A stretch of DNA of 10,187 nucleotides from contig JAFGUM010000114.1 of the NCBI GenBank assembly GCA_016938515.1, forward strand, positions 1-10,187. Reading direction: 5' to 3'. The DNA is from Spirochaetales bacterium (lineage in GTDB: Bacteria > Spirochaetota > Spirochaetia > Treponematales > UBA12059). Shown here in pieces: positions 1 through 7,119 of this stretch (within the stretch, counting starts at the first letter, position 1; the number at the start of each line of letters is the position of its first letter). The position numbers were made by a program, and so were the translations under genes. The notes beneath the pieces are model-generated. The model made no database searches, was not told the origin of the DNA, and saw nothing but the letters and a program-made list of their open reading frames with translations.

Positions 1-951
1 GACGCGTTGCTCTCCGAGCGGGAGCTGTCGATGTCTGCCATAGCTGCTCCCGCCGAGCGGGCGTTTGAAGGCATAACGGGCGCAGACTGGATTCTGGCAG
101 GCGAGTACGTCCTCCTCGGAACAGACCTGAGGCTGACGCTCAAGCTTGTAGACGTGTCAAGTTCCAGGGTTGTTACCTTCTCTGACGTTGGTTCGACTGA
201 AAACCTGATACACACCCTCGCGGAATCAGTGCTCGAGCGGCTGACGGGCACGAGACCTGCGCTGAAGGAAGAAGGCCGGAGCAGGTCTATCCTGTCGCTG
301 CGCGACGAGACGCCCGGCACTATAGCCCTCTTTTCATACCTGATAGACGCGAAGGTATACCTGGACGGGGAGTTCATCGGCTACACAACCGGTGACCGGC
401 GCGTGCCGTACCTGATAGAAGGCGTTGAACCCGGCGTGCACGAATTGTCAACGTATCTCGGATCAGACTTTGGCGTGGTCAAGCTGCCAGAAGTGAGCTT
501 CTCTCCCTGGAAAGAACTCGTACGCGTGCAATCCGGCAAGCGGCTAACCGTCTCAGACAAGAGCTCGCACTTCAACGATCAACTGTACAGGCTGCAGCGG
601 GTGGTACGCGAGTCTCCCAAGGTCGTCTTCGATGCCGCCGGGCGCTATGCCGTATCGTATCCCTTCTCGTTTACCGATCGCGCTGGCGTGTCGCGGAAGG
701 GGCTGGTGTCTATAGAGTGCACAGCCCCGTCTGGCGAGGCGGGAGCGGGGCGAGGCACCGCGCTGTTCGAGTACGAGGGCGACAGCAAGGCCATCGAATT
801 CGACTATTCACTGGAAAAGGAAACAGAACTTGAACACGTCATCGGACTCGCCGAGTTCTCGGTAGCGGTGGAAAACCGCTATGGCAGGGTGGAACTCGAC
901 GTCGAGGTAGAGCGAGCCGACATCCGCCAGGGTATGCACCGCGGCGACTGA
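1..951 (+). CDS. C-terminal part of a CsgG/LpoB-like protein with a PEGA-like domain (5' end outside window)
   Basis: The frame is open from the first base and stops with TGA at 949-951, so the true start lies to the left. 316 residues are visible. The first 80 or so (GADWILAGEY, then LRLTLKLVDVSSSRVV) look like the end of the CsgG/FlgO/LpoB-type fold, in which a family member states 'not yet present or present' envelope components through a lipid-anchored nucleotide-free domain. Around residues 105-185 there is a PEGA-like beta repeat (AKVYLDGEFIGYTT, then GVEPGVHEL and a closing VQSGKRLTV). The last 120 residues are beta-rich and I do not recognise them. Such proteins usually act in the cell envelope, but a signal peptide cannot be checked here. 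The gene converges on oppF with only 37 bases between them. It is probably unrelated in function to the transporter. Family assignment is by pattern only. Confidence 0.6.
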   Translation, partial: DALLSERELSMSAIAAPAERAFEGITGADWILAGEYVLLGTDLRLTLKLVDVSSSRVVTFSDVGSTENLIHTLAESVLERLTGTRPALKEEGRSRSILSLRDETPGTIALFSYLIDAKVYLDGEFIGYTTGDRRVPYLIEGVEPGVHELSTYLGSDFGVVKLPEVSFSPWKELVRVQSGKRLTVSDKSSHFNDQLYRLQRVVRESPKVVFDAAGRYAVSYPFSFTDRAGVSRKGLVSIECTAPSGEAGAGRGTALFEYEGDSKAIEFDYSLEKETELEHVIGLAEFSVAVENRYGRVELDVEVERADIRQGMHRGD

Positions 952-962
952 ACGTTCGCGGT
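938..962. other. Weak stem-loop at the convergent gene ends
   Basis: ACCGCG at 938-943 pairs with CGCGGT at 957-962 around a 13-base loop, spanning the stop codon of the plus-strand gene. Read on the minus strand, the outer GCAC/GTGC can extend the stem with a 3-base bulge. The 37-base gap to the oppF stop holds nothing else. No T-run follows on either strand, so this is at best a weak or Rho-assisted end for the two converging transcripts. Confidence 0.25.
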
Positions 963-988
963 ACGTGCCATGGTTGCGAGCCGGGGCA

Positions 989-1939
989 TCACGGGGATAG
1001 AGCTGGCTCCGGGGTGGCATTGGCTACCCATGTCGTCAGTTCAGCCGGGTTTGCCAGCACATAGTGTCCTGGATACGCTTCGCTCCAGGCGGGTGGATCC
1101 GAGTCATAGCGGTGCATCGATGGATCGTACACGATGAGCGAACGATTGTGCTCCGCGTCAGGGTCGGGTACGGGGATGGCGGACAGCAGAGCCCGCGTGT
1201 ACGGGTGCAAAGGGCGGGAAAACAGTTCTTCCGCTTGCGCAAGCTCGACGAGATGCCCCCGATGTATGACGGCGATACGGTCCGAGATGAATCGTACCAC
1301 CGACAGATCATGCGCGATGAACAGGTACGATAGGCTCTTGTCGCGTTTCAACCTGTTTAGCACGTTGATTACCTGTGCACGGATCGATACGTCCAGCGCG
1401 CTTATCGGTTCGTCGGCTATGATGATCTCCGGTTCCATGACGAGAGCACGGGCTATGCCTATCCGCTGGCGTTGACCACCGGAGAATTCGTGGGGAAAGC
1501 GGCTCGCGAACTCGGGCAAGAGGCCCACTTCGAGCAGGGCGTTCTCGACGCGTGCTCGTCGTTCTTTTTCACTCGCGAACAGCCTGAAATTATACAGCCC
1601 TTCGCTGACGATGTAGTCAATTTTGGCTCTCTCGTTGAGCGAAGCCATGGGGTCCTGGAAAATCATCTGGATCTTCTGGCGTAACAGTTTTTCGTCCTTG
1701 GTTCCGACAGCTGCTGCTATCTCCTGCCCGCGGTAACGGATGCTGCCGGTAGATACCGGGTGTACCCGCATGATGGCGCGGCCTATGGTGGTCTTCCCGG
1801 AACCGGATTCTCCTACCAAGGAGAGCGTTTCGCCTTCAAAGAGGTCAAAGCTGACGCCGCTGACTGCTTCAAAAGCCTTGCGCCCGGTGCCGAATCGAAC
1901 GGTCAGGTTATGAACGCTGAGGATCGGTTCCTGTATCAT
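989..1939 (-). CDS. oppF: Oligopeptide ABC transporter ATP-binding protein OppF
   Basis: One of the two cytoplasmic ATPases that power peptide import with OppB, OppC and OppD. The 316 residues carry a complete ABC domain: Walker A GESGSGKT at 43-50, Q-loop MIFQDP at 92-97, signature FSGGQRQR at 152-159, Walker B IIIADEP at 172-178 and the switch histidine at 210. [15 protein letters not shown] at about 242-256 is the usual start of the oligopeptide-transporter C-terminal region. The final 50 residues diverge and contain no cysteine. The ATG overlaps the oppD stop as ATGA, and an AGGAGG at 1947-1952 lies seven bases upstream, inside the end of oppD, so translation is probably coupled. It is the last gene of the operon. 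OppF is chosen over DppF from position and the overall Ami/Opp-type operon; the peptide specificity is not shown. Confidence 0.93.
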   Translation of the reverse strand: MIQEPILSVHNLTVRFGTGRKAFEAVSGVSFDLFEGETLSLVGESGSGKTTIGRAIMRVHPVSTGSIRYRGQEIAAAVGTKDEKLLRQKIQMIFQDPMASLNERAKIDYIVSEGLYNFRLFASEKERRARVENALLEVGLLPEFASRFPHEFSGGQRQRIGIARALVMEPEIIIADEPISALDVSIRAQVINVLNRLKRDKSLSYLFIAHDLSVVRFISDRIAVIHRGHLVELAQAEELFSRPLHPYTRALLSAIPVPDPDAEHNRSLIVYDPSMHRYDSDPPAWSEAYPGHYVLANPAELTTWVANATPEPALSP

Positions 1940-3081
1940 ACAGAGGCCTCCTGACCGATCGGGTGCGGCACGCCAGCTCTGTGCCCGGCTGTAGCAATGC
2001 GAGCTTTGAGGCGTCTGACCGTGTCAGGTTGCTCGATGGCGGGGGCGCGTGGGTCCAGGAGCCAGGTTTTGGCGCGGTGGGTTGGGCTTACCTCAAAGAA
2101 TGGCGGTTCGTTCTCAAAGTCCACCCTCAGTGCCAGTGGATTTCGTGGAGCGAAAGCATCGCCCTTTAGTTCCCCAAACAGCGACGGTGGCGTCCCGCGG
2201 ATGGCAAATAGCTCTTCGCCTTTTACGCCGAGCTGCGGTAGCGATGCCAGCAGCGCCCAGGTATACGGATGTCTCGGGTCGTAGAAAATTTCTCGTGACA
2301 GGCCTTCCTCAACTACCTGTCCGGCGTACATCACGGCGATGCGGTCCGCCATACGCGCCACCACACCGAGGTCATGCGTAATGAACAGAACGCTCATGCC
2401 CAGGTCTCGCTGGAGGCCCTGTATCAAGTCTAGAATCTGCGCCTGTATGGTCACATCCAGAGCCGTGGTCGGCTCGTCGCAGATGAGTATTTCCGGCCCG
2501 CAGGCTATAGCCGCAGCGATGACAGCCCTCTGTCGCATGCCTCCGGAAAACTCGTGCGGATACTGACTGTACCTACGTTCCGGATCGCGTATGCCCACGC
2601 GGGTGAGCATGTCCAGGGCCAGCAATTTCGACGCGCTTCTGTCCATGCCGCGGTGGATAGCTGCCGCTTCCCGGATCTGTTCCCCGACGGTTTTAAGCGG
2701 GTTGAGCGCGGTCATCGGATCCTGGAATATCATCGCGATACGCTTGCCCCGTATACCCAGCCATTGTTGCTCCGCTGTAAAACGCGCCAGATCGTGGCCG
2801 TGGTAGCTGATGGATCCCTCATCGACGCGCCCGTTTTTGTCTAGCATGCCTACGAAGCTTCTAGCCAGCACGCTTTTGCCCGAACCGGACTCGCCGACAA
2901 CAGCCAGGGTTTCGCCGGCGTGCAACTTAAGCGACGCCCGTCGAACCGCTGTCAGGGTTCGTCCGCGCAGGTTGAAGCGAATGACGATATTGTCCGCGCT
3001 GAGTAGTGTACCACCGGAATCGGGTCCGCGTGGTTCCGCAATTGGATCCGGGCTTGTTCCATGGTCAGCTTTCTGCCTCAT
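1936..3081 (-). CDS. oppD: Oligopeptide ABC transporter ATP-binding protein OppD
   Basis: The second ATPase of the importer, 381 residues. Walker A GESGSGKS is at 63-70, Q-loop MIFQDP at 117-122, signature FSGGMRQR at 178-185, Walker B ILICDEP at 198-204 and the switch histidine at 236. The C-terminal oligopeptide-transporter region follows ([15 protein letters not shown] at about 268-282). The stretch [12 protein letters not shown] at about 307-318 and the later AKTWLL lack the cysteines that bind an iron-sulfur cluster in many DppD/OppD proteins; this matches the cysteine-free Gram-positive AmiE/OppD style. The start at 3081 was chosen because its ATG overlaps the oppC stop and has an AAGGA seven bases upstream. 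The frame stays open for about 100 more codons upstream, but that part lies inside oppC and does not look like protein of this family. A 20-residue polar N-terminal tail precedes the ABC domain. Confidence 0.94.
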   Translation of the reverse strand: MRQKADHGTSPDPIAEPRGPDSGGTLLSADNIVIRFNLRGRTLTAVRRASLKLHAGETLAVVGESGSGKSVLARSFVGMLDKNGRVDEGSISYHGHDLARFTAEQQWLGIRGKRIAMIFQDPMTALNPLKTVGEQIREAAAIHRGMDRSASKLLALDMLTRVGIRDPERRYSQYPHEFSGGMRQRAVIAAAIACGPEILICDEPTTALDVTIQAQILDLIQGLQRDLGMSVLFITHDLGVVARMADRIAVMYAGQVVEEGLSREIFYDPRHPYTWALLASLPQLGVKGEELFAIRGTPPSLFGELKGDAFAPRNPLALRVDFENEPPFFEVSPTHRAKTWLLDPRAPAIEQPDTVRRLKARIATAGHRAGVPHPIGQEASV

Positions 3082-3088
3082 ACGTGAT
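3078..3088 (-). repeat. 11-base junction repeat, copy at the oppC/oppD overlap (second copy 4037-4047)
   Basis: ATCACGTATGA, read on the minus strand, occurs at both the oppB/oppC overlap (4037-4047) and the oppC/oppD overlap (3078-3088). It contains the stop and start codons of each pair and gives both permeases a C-terminal His-Val. Each copy has a Shine-Dalgarno sequence seven bases before the ATG. The third overlap (oppD/oppF) has the same ATGA geometry and spacing but not the repeat. This fits translational coupling. Shared ancestry of the two junctions is possible but so is chance. Confidence 0.5.
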
Positions 3089-4040
3089 TCCTTGGGTCGG
3101 AAGCGTCGGCGAATTTGTTGCCGACGATATAGAATGAAATAGTCACCACGGCTAGCACCACCGTGGGGGCGGTCAACTGGTACGGGTACAGCATGAAGTT
3201 GTTCTTGCCCAGGTTTATAAGGTTGCCGAGCGAAACCTCCTTTACAGGAAGTCCCAACCCTATGAATCCGAGGAAAACCTCCACCCCGATGGTGTACGGT
3301 ATCGTCAGTGCCGTTTCCATGATGACGATGCTCACGAGGAATGGCAGTATGTTCATGGTGATGATGCGGCTCAGCGGAGTTCCCAGGCAACGCGACGCCA
3401 CGTTGTACTCGGCATCGCGGATGGTCAGCACCTTGTTGCGGATAAAACGCGCGATGCTTATCCAGCCGGTGCTGCTCATGGCGATGACGATGGTCCAGAA
3501 GCCTGGTTGCAGTATGTACGAGAGCAATACGAGTACGACGGTTCGCGGGATGTTTGTCAGCACATTGTAAATTTCGGTCATGACGCGGTCTATGCCCCTG
3601 ACGTAGCCCCAGAGCGCACCCATGAACATGCCTAAGCCAACATCGAATAGAGCTATCACGAGTCCGAGCGTCAGGCTGGTTCGGGTGCCGTACCAGGTTC
3701 GCGCCCAGATGTCGCGACCCAGCCCGTCGGTACCAAAAATTCCCGCCCCGGGGCCGGGGCGCTTGTTCCAGTCTGAGAGTTCCAGGGAGACCTCGTTGGG
3801 GTCCGTGTTCGATACCAAGGGGTAGGCAAACGCGAAAACTGAAAACGAAATCATGAGAACAAGCAGGACGATAGAACTGCGGCTTTTAAGGAAGGTTCTG
3901 ACGGTAGATCGCCAGTACGAATACCGCGAGTATCCTGTTCTTTCCGACTCCTCGGCATCGAAGGGAGCAGGAACAAACAAGGCTGCCTCTACGTCTTCTG
4001 GCCGTGCCGGATAAGGAAGTGCCGTCACTGTCCGTTTCAT
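3078..4040 (-). CDS. oppC: Oligopeptide ABC transporter permease OppC
   Basis: Inner-membrane permease subunit that forms the peptide channel with OppB. It has 320 residues. A cytoplasmic N-terminal tail of about 50 residues precedes the first membrane segment (about 56-74). FGTDGLGRDIWART at 102-115 is the hallmark of the OppC/DppC family. Further hydrophobic segments lie at about 120-140, 166-186, 229-250 and 290-308. The EAA loop that docks on the ATPases is at about 209-232 (AEYNVASRCLGTPLSRI). The ending NKFADASDPR is typical of Gram-positive OppC/AmiD-type proteins. The ATG overlaps the oppB stop (ATGA), with a GGGAG at 4048-4052 seven bases upstream. The role is secure; the substrate is unknown. 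Confidence 0.94.
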   Translation of the reverse strand: MKRTVTALPYPARPEDVEAALFVPAPFDAEESERTGYSRYSYWRSTVRTFLKSRSSIVLLVLMISFSVFAFAYPLVSNTDPNEVSLELSDWNKRPGPGAGIFGTDGLGRDIWARTWYGTRTSLTLGLVIALFDVGLGMFMGALWGYVRGIDRVMTEIYNVLTNIPRTVVLVLLSYILQPGFWTIVIAMSSTGWISIARFIRNKVLTIRDAEYNVASRCLGTPLSRIITMNILPFLVSIVIMETALTIPYTIGVEVFLGFIGLGLPVKEVSLGNLINLGKNNFMLYPYQLTAPTVVLAVVTISFYIVGNKFADASDPRNHV

Positions 4041-4993
4041 ACGTGATCTCCCGTCCGGCTCGTACCTTCAAGCTTGATCCTCGGGTCTATGAGAACCATC
4101 AGAATATCGCCCAGGAAGACGCCAAAAATACCCAGCACCGAAAACAGCAGGACGAGCGCCTGCACGAGCGGATTGTCCTGCTGTCTGATGGCGTATACGA
4201 GTAGTCCTCCCAGACCAGGAATTGAGTACATGCTTTCTATAATGAGGGACCCTGCGATGGTCAGGAGTATCTGCGTTGGCAGGTACTGGACCAGCGGTAC
4301 GGCGGCGTTGCGCAGAACGTGTCCGGTCATCACTTTCTTTCGTGGAAGACCTTTCGATATGGCGAATTTAATATAATCCTTGTTCTCTTCATCGACCATG
4401 AATCGCCGTAGCCAGATGGCGTACCAGGCGATTCCCGGAAGCGCCATTGAGACCGTAGGCAGTATCCACGATACGGGAACATCCGCGTAGAACACCATAG
4501 GCCAGCCGAGAATGCCCGAGACCCATATCTGTATCAAGAACAGGTAAATGAGGCTCGGTATGGCGCGAACGACAACGACGTATAATGTCCCGAGGCTGTC
4601 AACGAGCCGATCTTTGTTCTGCGCCATGGCTATGCCCAAAGCCAGGCCGAATACGATGCTGATGCCTATGGCGCTGAGCCCGAATGCAAGCGAGTATCCG
4701 GCTTTCTCCGCGATTATCGAAGCTATAGGTGTTTTGGGATATACGGTTATTGACCGCCCCCAATCGCCAACGGCCAGGCCAGACAGAAAGCGGCCAAACT
4801 GGCCGAAGGGGTTACCGCTGATCCCGATGCTCTGCAGGTAAACCTGTCTGGCTTCCGCTGTCATTTCGGTAAAATCCTCGCGGGTAAAGTACCCTTCAAC
4901 CGGCATGAACCGCATGAGCATAAACACCGCAAAGATCACGATGAATACTGTTACGAGGGACTCGCCGAAGCGCTTCAGGATATAGGCTCTCAT
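4037..4993 (-). CDS. oppB: Oligopeptide ABC transporter permease OppB
   Basis: Partner permease of OppC, 318 residues. Membrane segments are visible at about 11-30, 101-122, 136-156, 176-196, 236-254 and 278-302, the usual six. The periplasmic loop after the first segment contains GDWGRSI at about 76-82, a conserved OppB/DppB feature. The EAA loop at about 205-235 reads KDYIKFAISKGLPRKKV and leads into LRNAAVPLVQYLP. The later motif SIPGLGGLLVYAI is also a family hallmark. The start at 4993 has a GGAG at 4999-5002 five bases away, placed directly after the terminator-like hairpin that follows oppA. The stop overlaps the oppC start. Confidence 0.94.
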   Translation of the reverse strand: MRAYILKRFGESLVTVFIVIFAVFMLMRFMPVEGYFTREDFTEMTAEARQVYLQSIGISGNPFGQFGRFLSGLAVGDWGRSITVYPKTPIASIIAEKAGYSLAFGLSAIGISIVFGLALGIAMAQNKDRLVDSLGTLYVVVVRAIPSLIYLFLIQIWVSGILGWPMVFYADVPVSWILPTVSMALPGIAWYAIWLRRFMVDEENKDYIKFAISKGLPRKKVMTGHVLRNAAVPLVQYLPTQILLTIAGSLIIESMYSIPGLGGLLVYAIRQQDNPLVQALVLLFSVLGIFGVFLGDILMVLIDPRIKLEGTSRTGDHV

Positions 4994-5002
4994 CGTCGCT
5001 CC

Positions 5003-5034
5003 AGAAAAGAGCCGTGAACCCGGGGGTTCACGGC
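5003..5034 (-). terminator. Terminator-like hairpin between oppA and oppB (probable attenuator)
   Basis: A perfect 11-base-pair GC-rich inverted repeat, GCCGTGAACCC at 5011-5021 and GGGTTCACGGC at 5024-5034, is followed on the minus strand by TCTTTTCT at 5010-5003. The oppB Shine-Dalgarno sits immediately after. The shape is that of a Rho-independent terminator inside an operon. Partial read-through or 3'-end protection here would give more oppA than permease message, a known pattern for binding-protein operons. The T-run is broken by two C residues, so termination is likely incomplete. Confidence 0.7.
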
Positions 5035-5042
5035 CGGAATGC

Positions 5043-5079
5043 CATCGGCTTTTAAGCCGGTGTAACGGCGCTGGCGCCG
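5043..5079 (-). other. Two further stem-loops in the oppA 3' untranslated region
   Basis: CATCGGCT at 5043-5050 pairs with AGCCGGTG at 5055-5062 (one mismatch, 4-base loop), and CGGCG at 5066-5070 pairs with CGCCG at 5075-5079 (4-base loop). With the stronger hairpin downstream they make three stem-loops in the 100 bases between oppA and oppB. They could shield the oppA mRNA end from 3' exonucleases. The function is inferred only. Confidence 0.4.
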
Positions 5080-5092
5080 AGTGTCGCTTCTC

Positions 5093-7018
5093 TTACTTGG
5101 CCGTTAGCTTGTTGAACTCTTCAAAGAATGCCGTGCGGAGTTCGGCGACCCTGGCCGCGGTCAGAGGCTGGGATTCGACGATCATTCCCTTGTACTTGAA
5201 GCGGGTGACGCCGAATCCGCCACGGGGCACGGTATACGGTACCATCCTGCTGATGGTATACGAACCGCCACCAGCGCGGTACGGCATGATGTACGCCTTG
5301 TCCTGGATATGCTTCTCCACCTTGGCGAACGCGGCGTAGCGCCGTGATAGAACCGTTTCCGCGGCCGCAGCCTGCACAAGGTCGTAGAGGGTTTTGTCAA
5401 ACAGTGTGTTGGTCTTCTTGCTGCTGTCAACCGCCATATTGAGGAAGCCACCATCGGTGACGAGGCGCCCGAACTGGGCCATGGGGTCGGCGTAGGCGAA
5501 GCGGAAGCTGGACCACATCATGTCGTACTTGAGCGGGAGGATGGCCTCGCGGTACGCATTGTCGACGAACTGGCCGAGAACGACGTTTATCGTGTCATCG
5601 CCAAAGGTGTCCTTCATCATAGCCTGGAACAAGAGCGCTTCTGTGGTGCTTTTCGAGCTGGTCGTATGCACATAGACCATCTGTATCGGTAGTTTGCCGT
5701 CAACAGAGAAATCAGCTATCGGCTTCATGTCCACGGGGCCGGCTGTGACGCCGCGGATGCTGCCCTTGCCGTCAGTCAGTTCGGCTATGGCTTTGGCCAG
5801 GTATTCACGGGCTTTGGCCGGATTGTACGGATTACCCCTGTCCTTGAATTCCTTTACACCGGGATAGTCGGTAAAGTCTCGTCCTTTTTCGTCGAAGCAC
5901 TGATCTTCTGGGATGATGGTGGAGCGGATGAGCCCTTTGGGGTTGACCTGATCGTCGAGCGACAGGAATTTTTCGTGGTCTATGCCGTAGTACAGGGCTT
6001 TCCTGAAGTTTTCATTTCGGATGAAGGCGTTGAACTCGGGATTGGGTGACTGGTAGTTGGGGTGCCACCAGAACGTGACCGAGGTCAGGTCGGTCATGTA
6101 GACCTTGTCCTGGAATGGCGAGCCTTCAAGAGCCTTGGCCTGCTCAGCCGACAGGAGGGCTGACGACAGCTCGCCGCGCATGAACATCTGCAGTTCTACT
6201 GTGGGGTCGCTCACTTTCTGCATGTTTATGGAACGTACGGTGATGTTATCTTTGTCCCAGTTGTGCTCGTTGCGCGTCATGACGATGAGCTTATCGCGTT
6301 GCCAGTCTGACAGGTAGTATCCGCCCGAGTACAGCATGTTTTCCTTGGCTATGCCCAGGTTGGCAGGGCCAACAGCGTCCAGGAAGGCTTTCTCAACCGG
6401 ATAGAACAAATCCATTATCAAGTACGACAAGAAGAACGGCGTCGGCTGCGTCAACGTATACTCGACGGTGTACGCATCCAGGGCTTTGACTCCGACGGTA
6501 CCGAACGTAGCCAGGGCTGCCTCGCGCGTCTTGTCTTGTATCTTTCCGCCATCTATGTCAACGAGCGTGTAGTAATAATCGTACAGGCCCTTTATGACAT
6601 TGCGGACAGAGCTGATGTTGCGGATGCCGTTGGCTGGATCCGAAACGTAGCGGAAGCCTTCTACAAAGTCATCCGCGGTTATTTCGTAGGTGGTAGGAGT
6701 ACCGGTGTGGTCCACCCATTTCTGCCCCTTGCGCAGCTTGAAGGTCCATACGGTGCTGTCGGCGTTGGGGGTCCAGGATTCCGCGAGTGAAGGGATAAAG
6801 CGGCCGAACCTGTCCTGCTCCACCAGGTGATCCTGCGTGTTGGCGGCAACGCGCTGCGCTGTCGTGTCCAGTAGCAGAAAGTAATTCAGGGTTTTGACTT
6901 CCACCTGATAGGTATTGTCGTAGCGATCGACTGTTCGGGATCCACCGTCCTGGTTTCCCATGGCAAACAATGGCAGGGCCATCGTAGCCGCGATTACAAT
7001 GAGCAGCATCTTTCTCAT
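5093..7018 (-). CDS. oppA: Peptide-binding protein OppA (periplasmic solute-binding protein, SBP family 5)
   Basis: Captures peptides in the periplasm and delivers them to OppBC. At 641 residues it is longer than E. coli OppA and near the size of Gram-positive OppA/AmiA. Residues 1-19 form a signal peptide (RK, then a hydrophobic stretch ending ALPLFA), with probable cleavage before Met-Gly-Asn. There is no cysteine at the site, so it is predicted soluble rather than a lipoprotein. Family signatures include IPSLAESW at 75-82, VWTFKLRKGQKW at 90-101 and ITADDFVEGFRYVSDP at about 113-128. YGIDHEKF and the C-terminal PYRAGGGSYTISRM region also fit family 5. The start has AAGGAGG eight bases upstream. 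A -24/-12 promoter lies about 77 bases before the ATG, so this is probably the first gene of the sigma-54-controlled transcript. The peptide specificity cannot be read from sequence. Confidence 0.94.
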   Translation of the reverse strand: MRKMLLIVIAATMALPLFAMGNQDGGSRTVDRYDNTYQVEVKTLNYFLLLDTTAQRVAANTQDHLVEQDRFGRFIPSLAESWTPNADSTVWTFKLRKGQKWVDHTGTPTTYEITADDFVEGFRYVSDPANGIRNISSVRNVIKGLYDYYYTLVDIDGGKIQDKTREAALATFGTVGVKALDAYTVEYTLTQPTPFFLSYLIMDLFYPVEKAFLDAVGPANLGIAKENMLYSGGYYLSDWQRDKLIVMTRNEHNWDKDNITVRSINMQKVSDPTVELQMFMRGELSSALLSAEQAKALEGSPFQDKVYMTDLTSVTFWWHPNYQSPNPEFNAFIRNENFRKALYYGIDHEKFLSLDDQVNPKGLIRSTIIPEDQCFDEKGRDFTDYPGVKEFKDRGNPYNPAKAREYLAKAIAELTDGKGSIRGVTAGPVDMKPIADFSVDGKLPIQMVYVHTTSSKSTTEALLFQAMMKDTFGDDTINVVLGQFVDNAYREAILPLKYDMMWSSFRFAYADPMAQFGRLVTDGGFLNMAVDSSKKTNTLFDKTLYDLVQAAAAETVLSRRYAAFAKVEKHIQDKAYIMPYRAGGGSYTISRMVPYTVPRGGFGVTRFKYKGMIVESQPLTAARVAELRTAFFEEFNKLTAK

Positions 7019-7026
7019 GCCTGCGT

Positions 7027-7033
7027 CCTCCTT
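7027..7033 (-). promoter_or_regulatory. Strong ribosome binding site of oppA, flanked by a 7-base repeat
   Basis: AAGGAGG lies eight bases before the oppA ATG and fixes the start. The heptamer GACGCAG occurs on each side of it (7021-7027 and 7039-7045, minus strand). A match this close to the anti-Shine-Dalgarno suits a highly made binding protein. Confidence 0.8.
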
Positions 7034-7047
7034 GGTAGCTGCGTCGT

Positions 7048-7073
7048 GGCGATGACATTCTCAGGGCATCACC
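7048..7073 (-). other. Small stem-loop in the oppA leader
   Basis: On the minus-strand RNA, GGUGAUG (from 7073) pairs with CAUCGCC (ending 7048), seven pairs with one G-U, around a 12-base loop. It lies between the predicted transcription start and the ribosome binding site. It does not look like a known riboswitch and may be chance. Confidence 0.25.
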
Positions 7074-7094
7074 ATCATCTGTTATGCTAACCAA

Positions 7095-7110
7095 TGCAAT
7101 AACCGTACCA
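7095..7110 (-). promoter_or_regulatory. Sigma-54 (-24/-12) promoter upstream of oppA
   Basis: The minus strand reads TGGTACGGTTATTGCA, against the consensus TGGCACG-N4-TTGCW. Eleven of the twelve specified bases match, with the essential GG and GC exactly ten bases apart. Transcription should begin near 7084, leaving a leader of about 65 bases before the oppA ATG. The site lies in the intergenic gap just after the cyanophycinase stop codon, where a promoter for oppA would be expected. The gene two places upstream encodes a sigma-54 activator with an intact GAFTGA motif. The match is direct; use in vivo is inferred. Confidence 0.8.
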
Positions 7111-7119
7111 GCTTGCAAC

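Noticed and set aside
3082..3390. Extension of the oppD frame upstream of 3081 (about 100 codons, including a His-rich stretch)
   Set aside because: It lies inside oppC in another frame, has no family resemblance, and the ATG at 3081 has both the ATGA overlap and a ribosome binding site.
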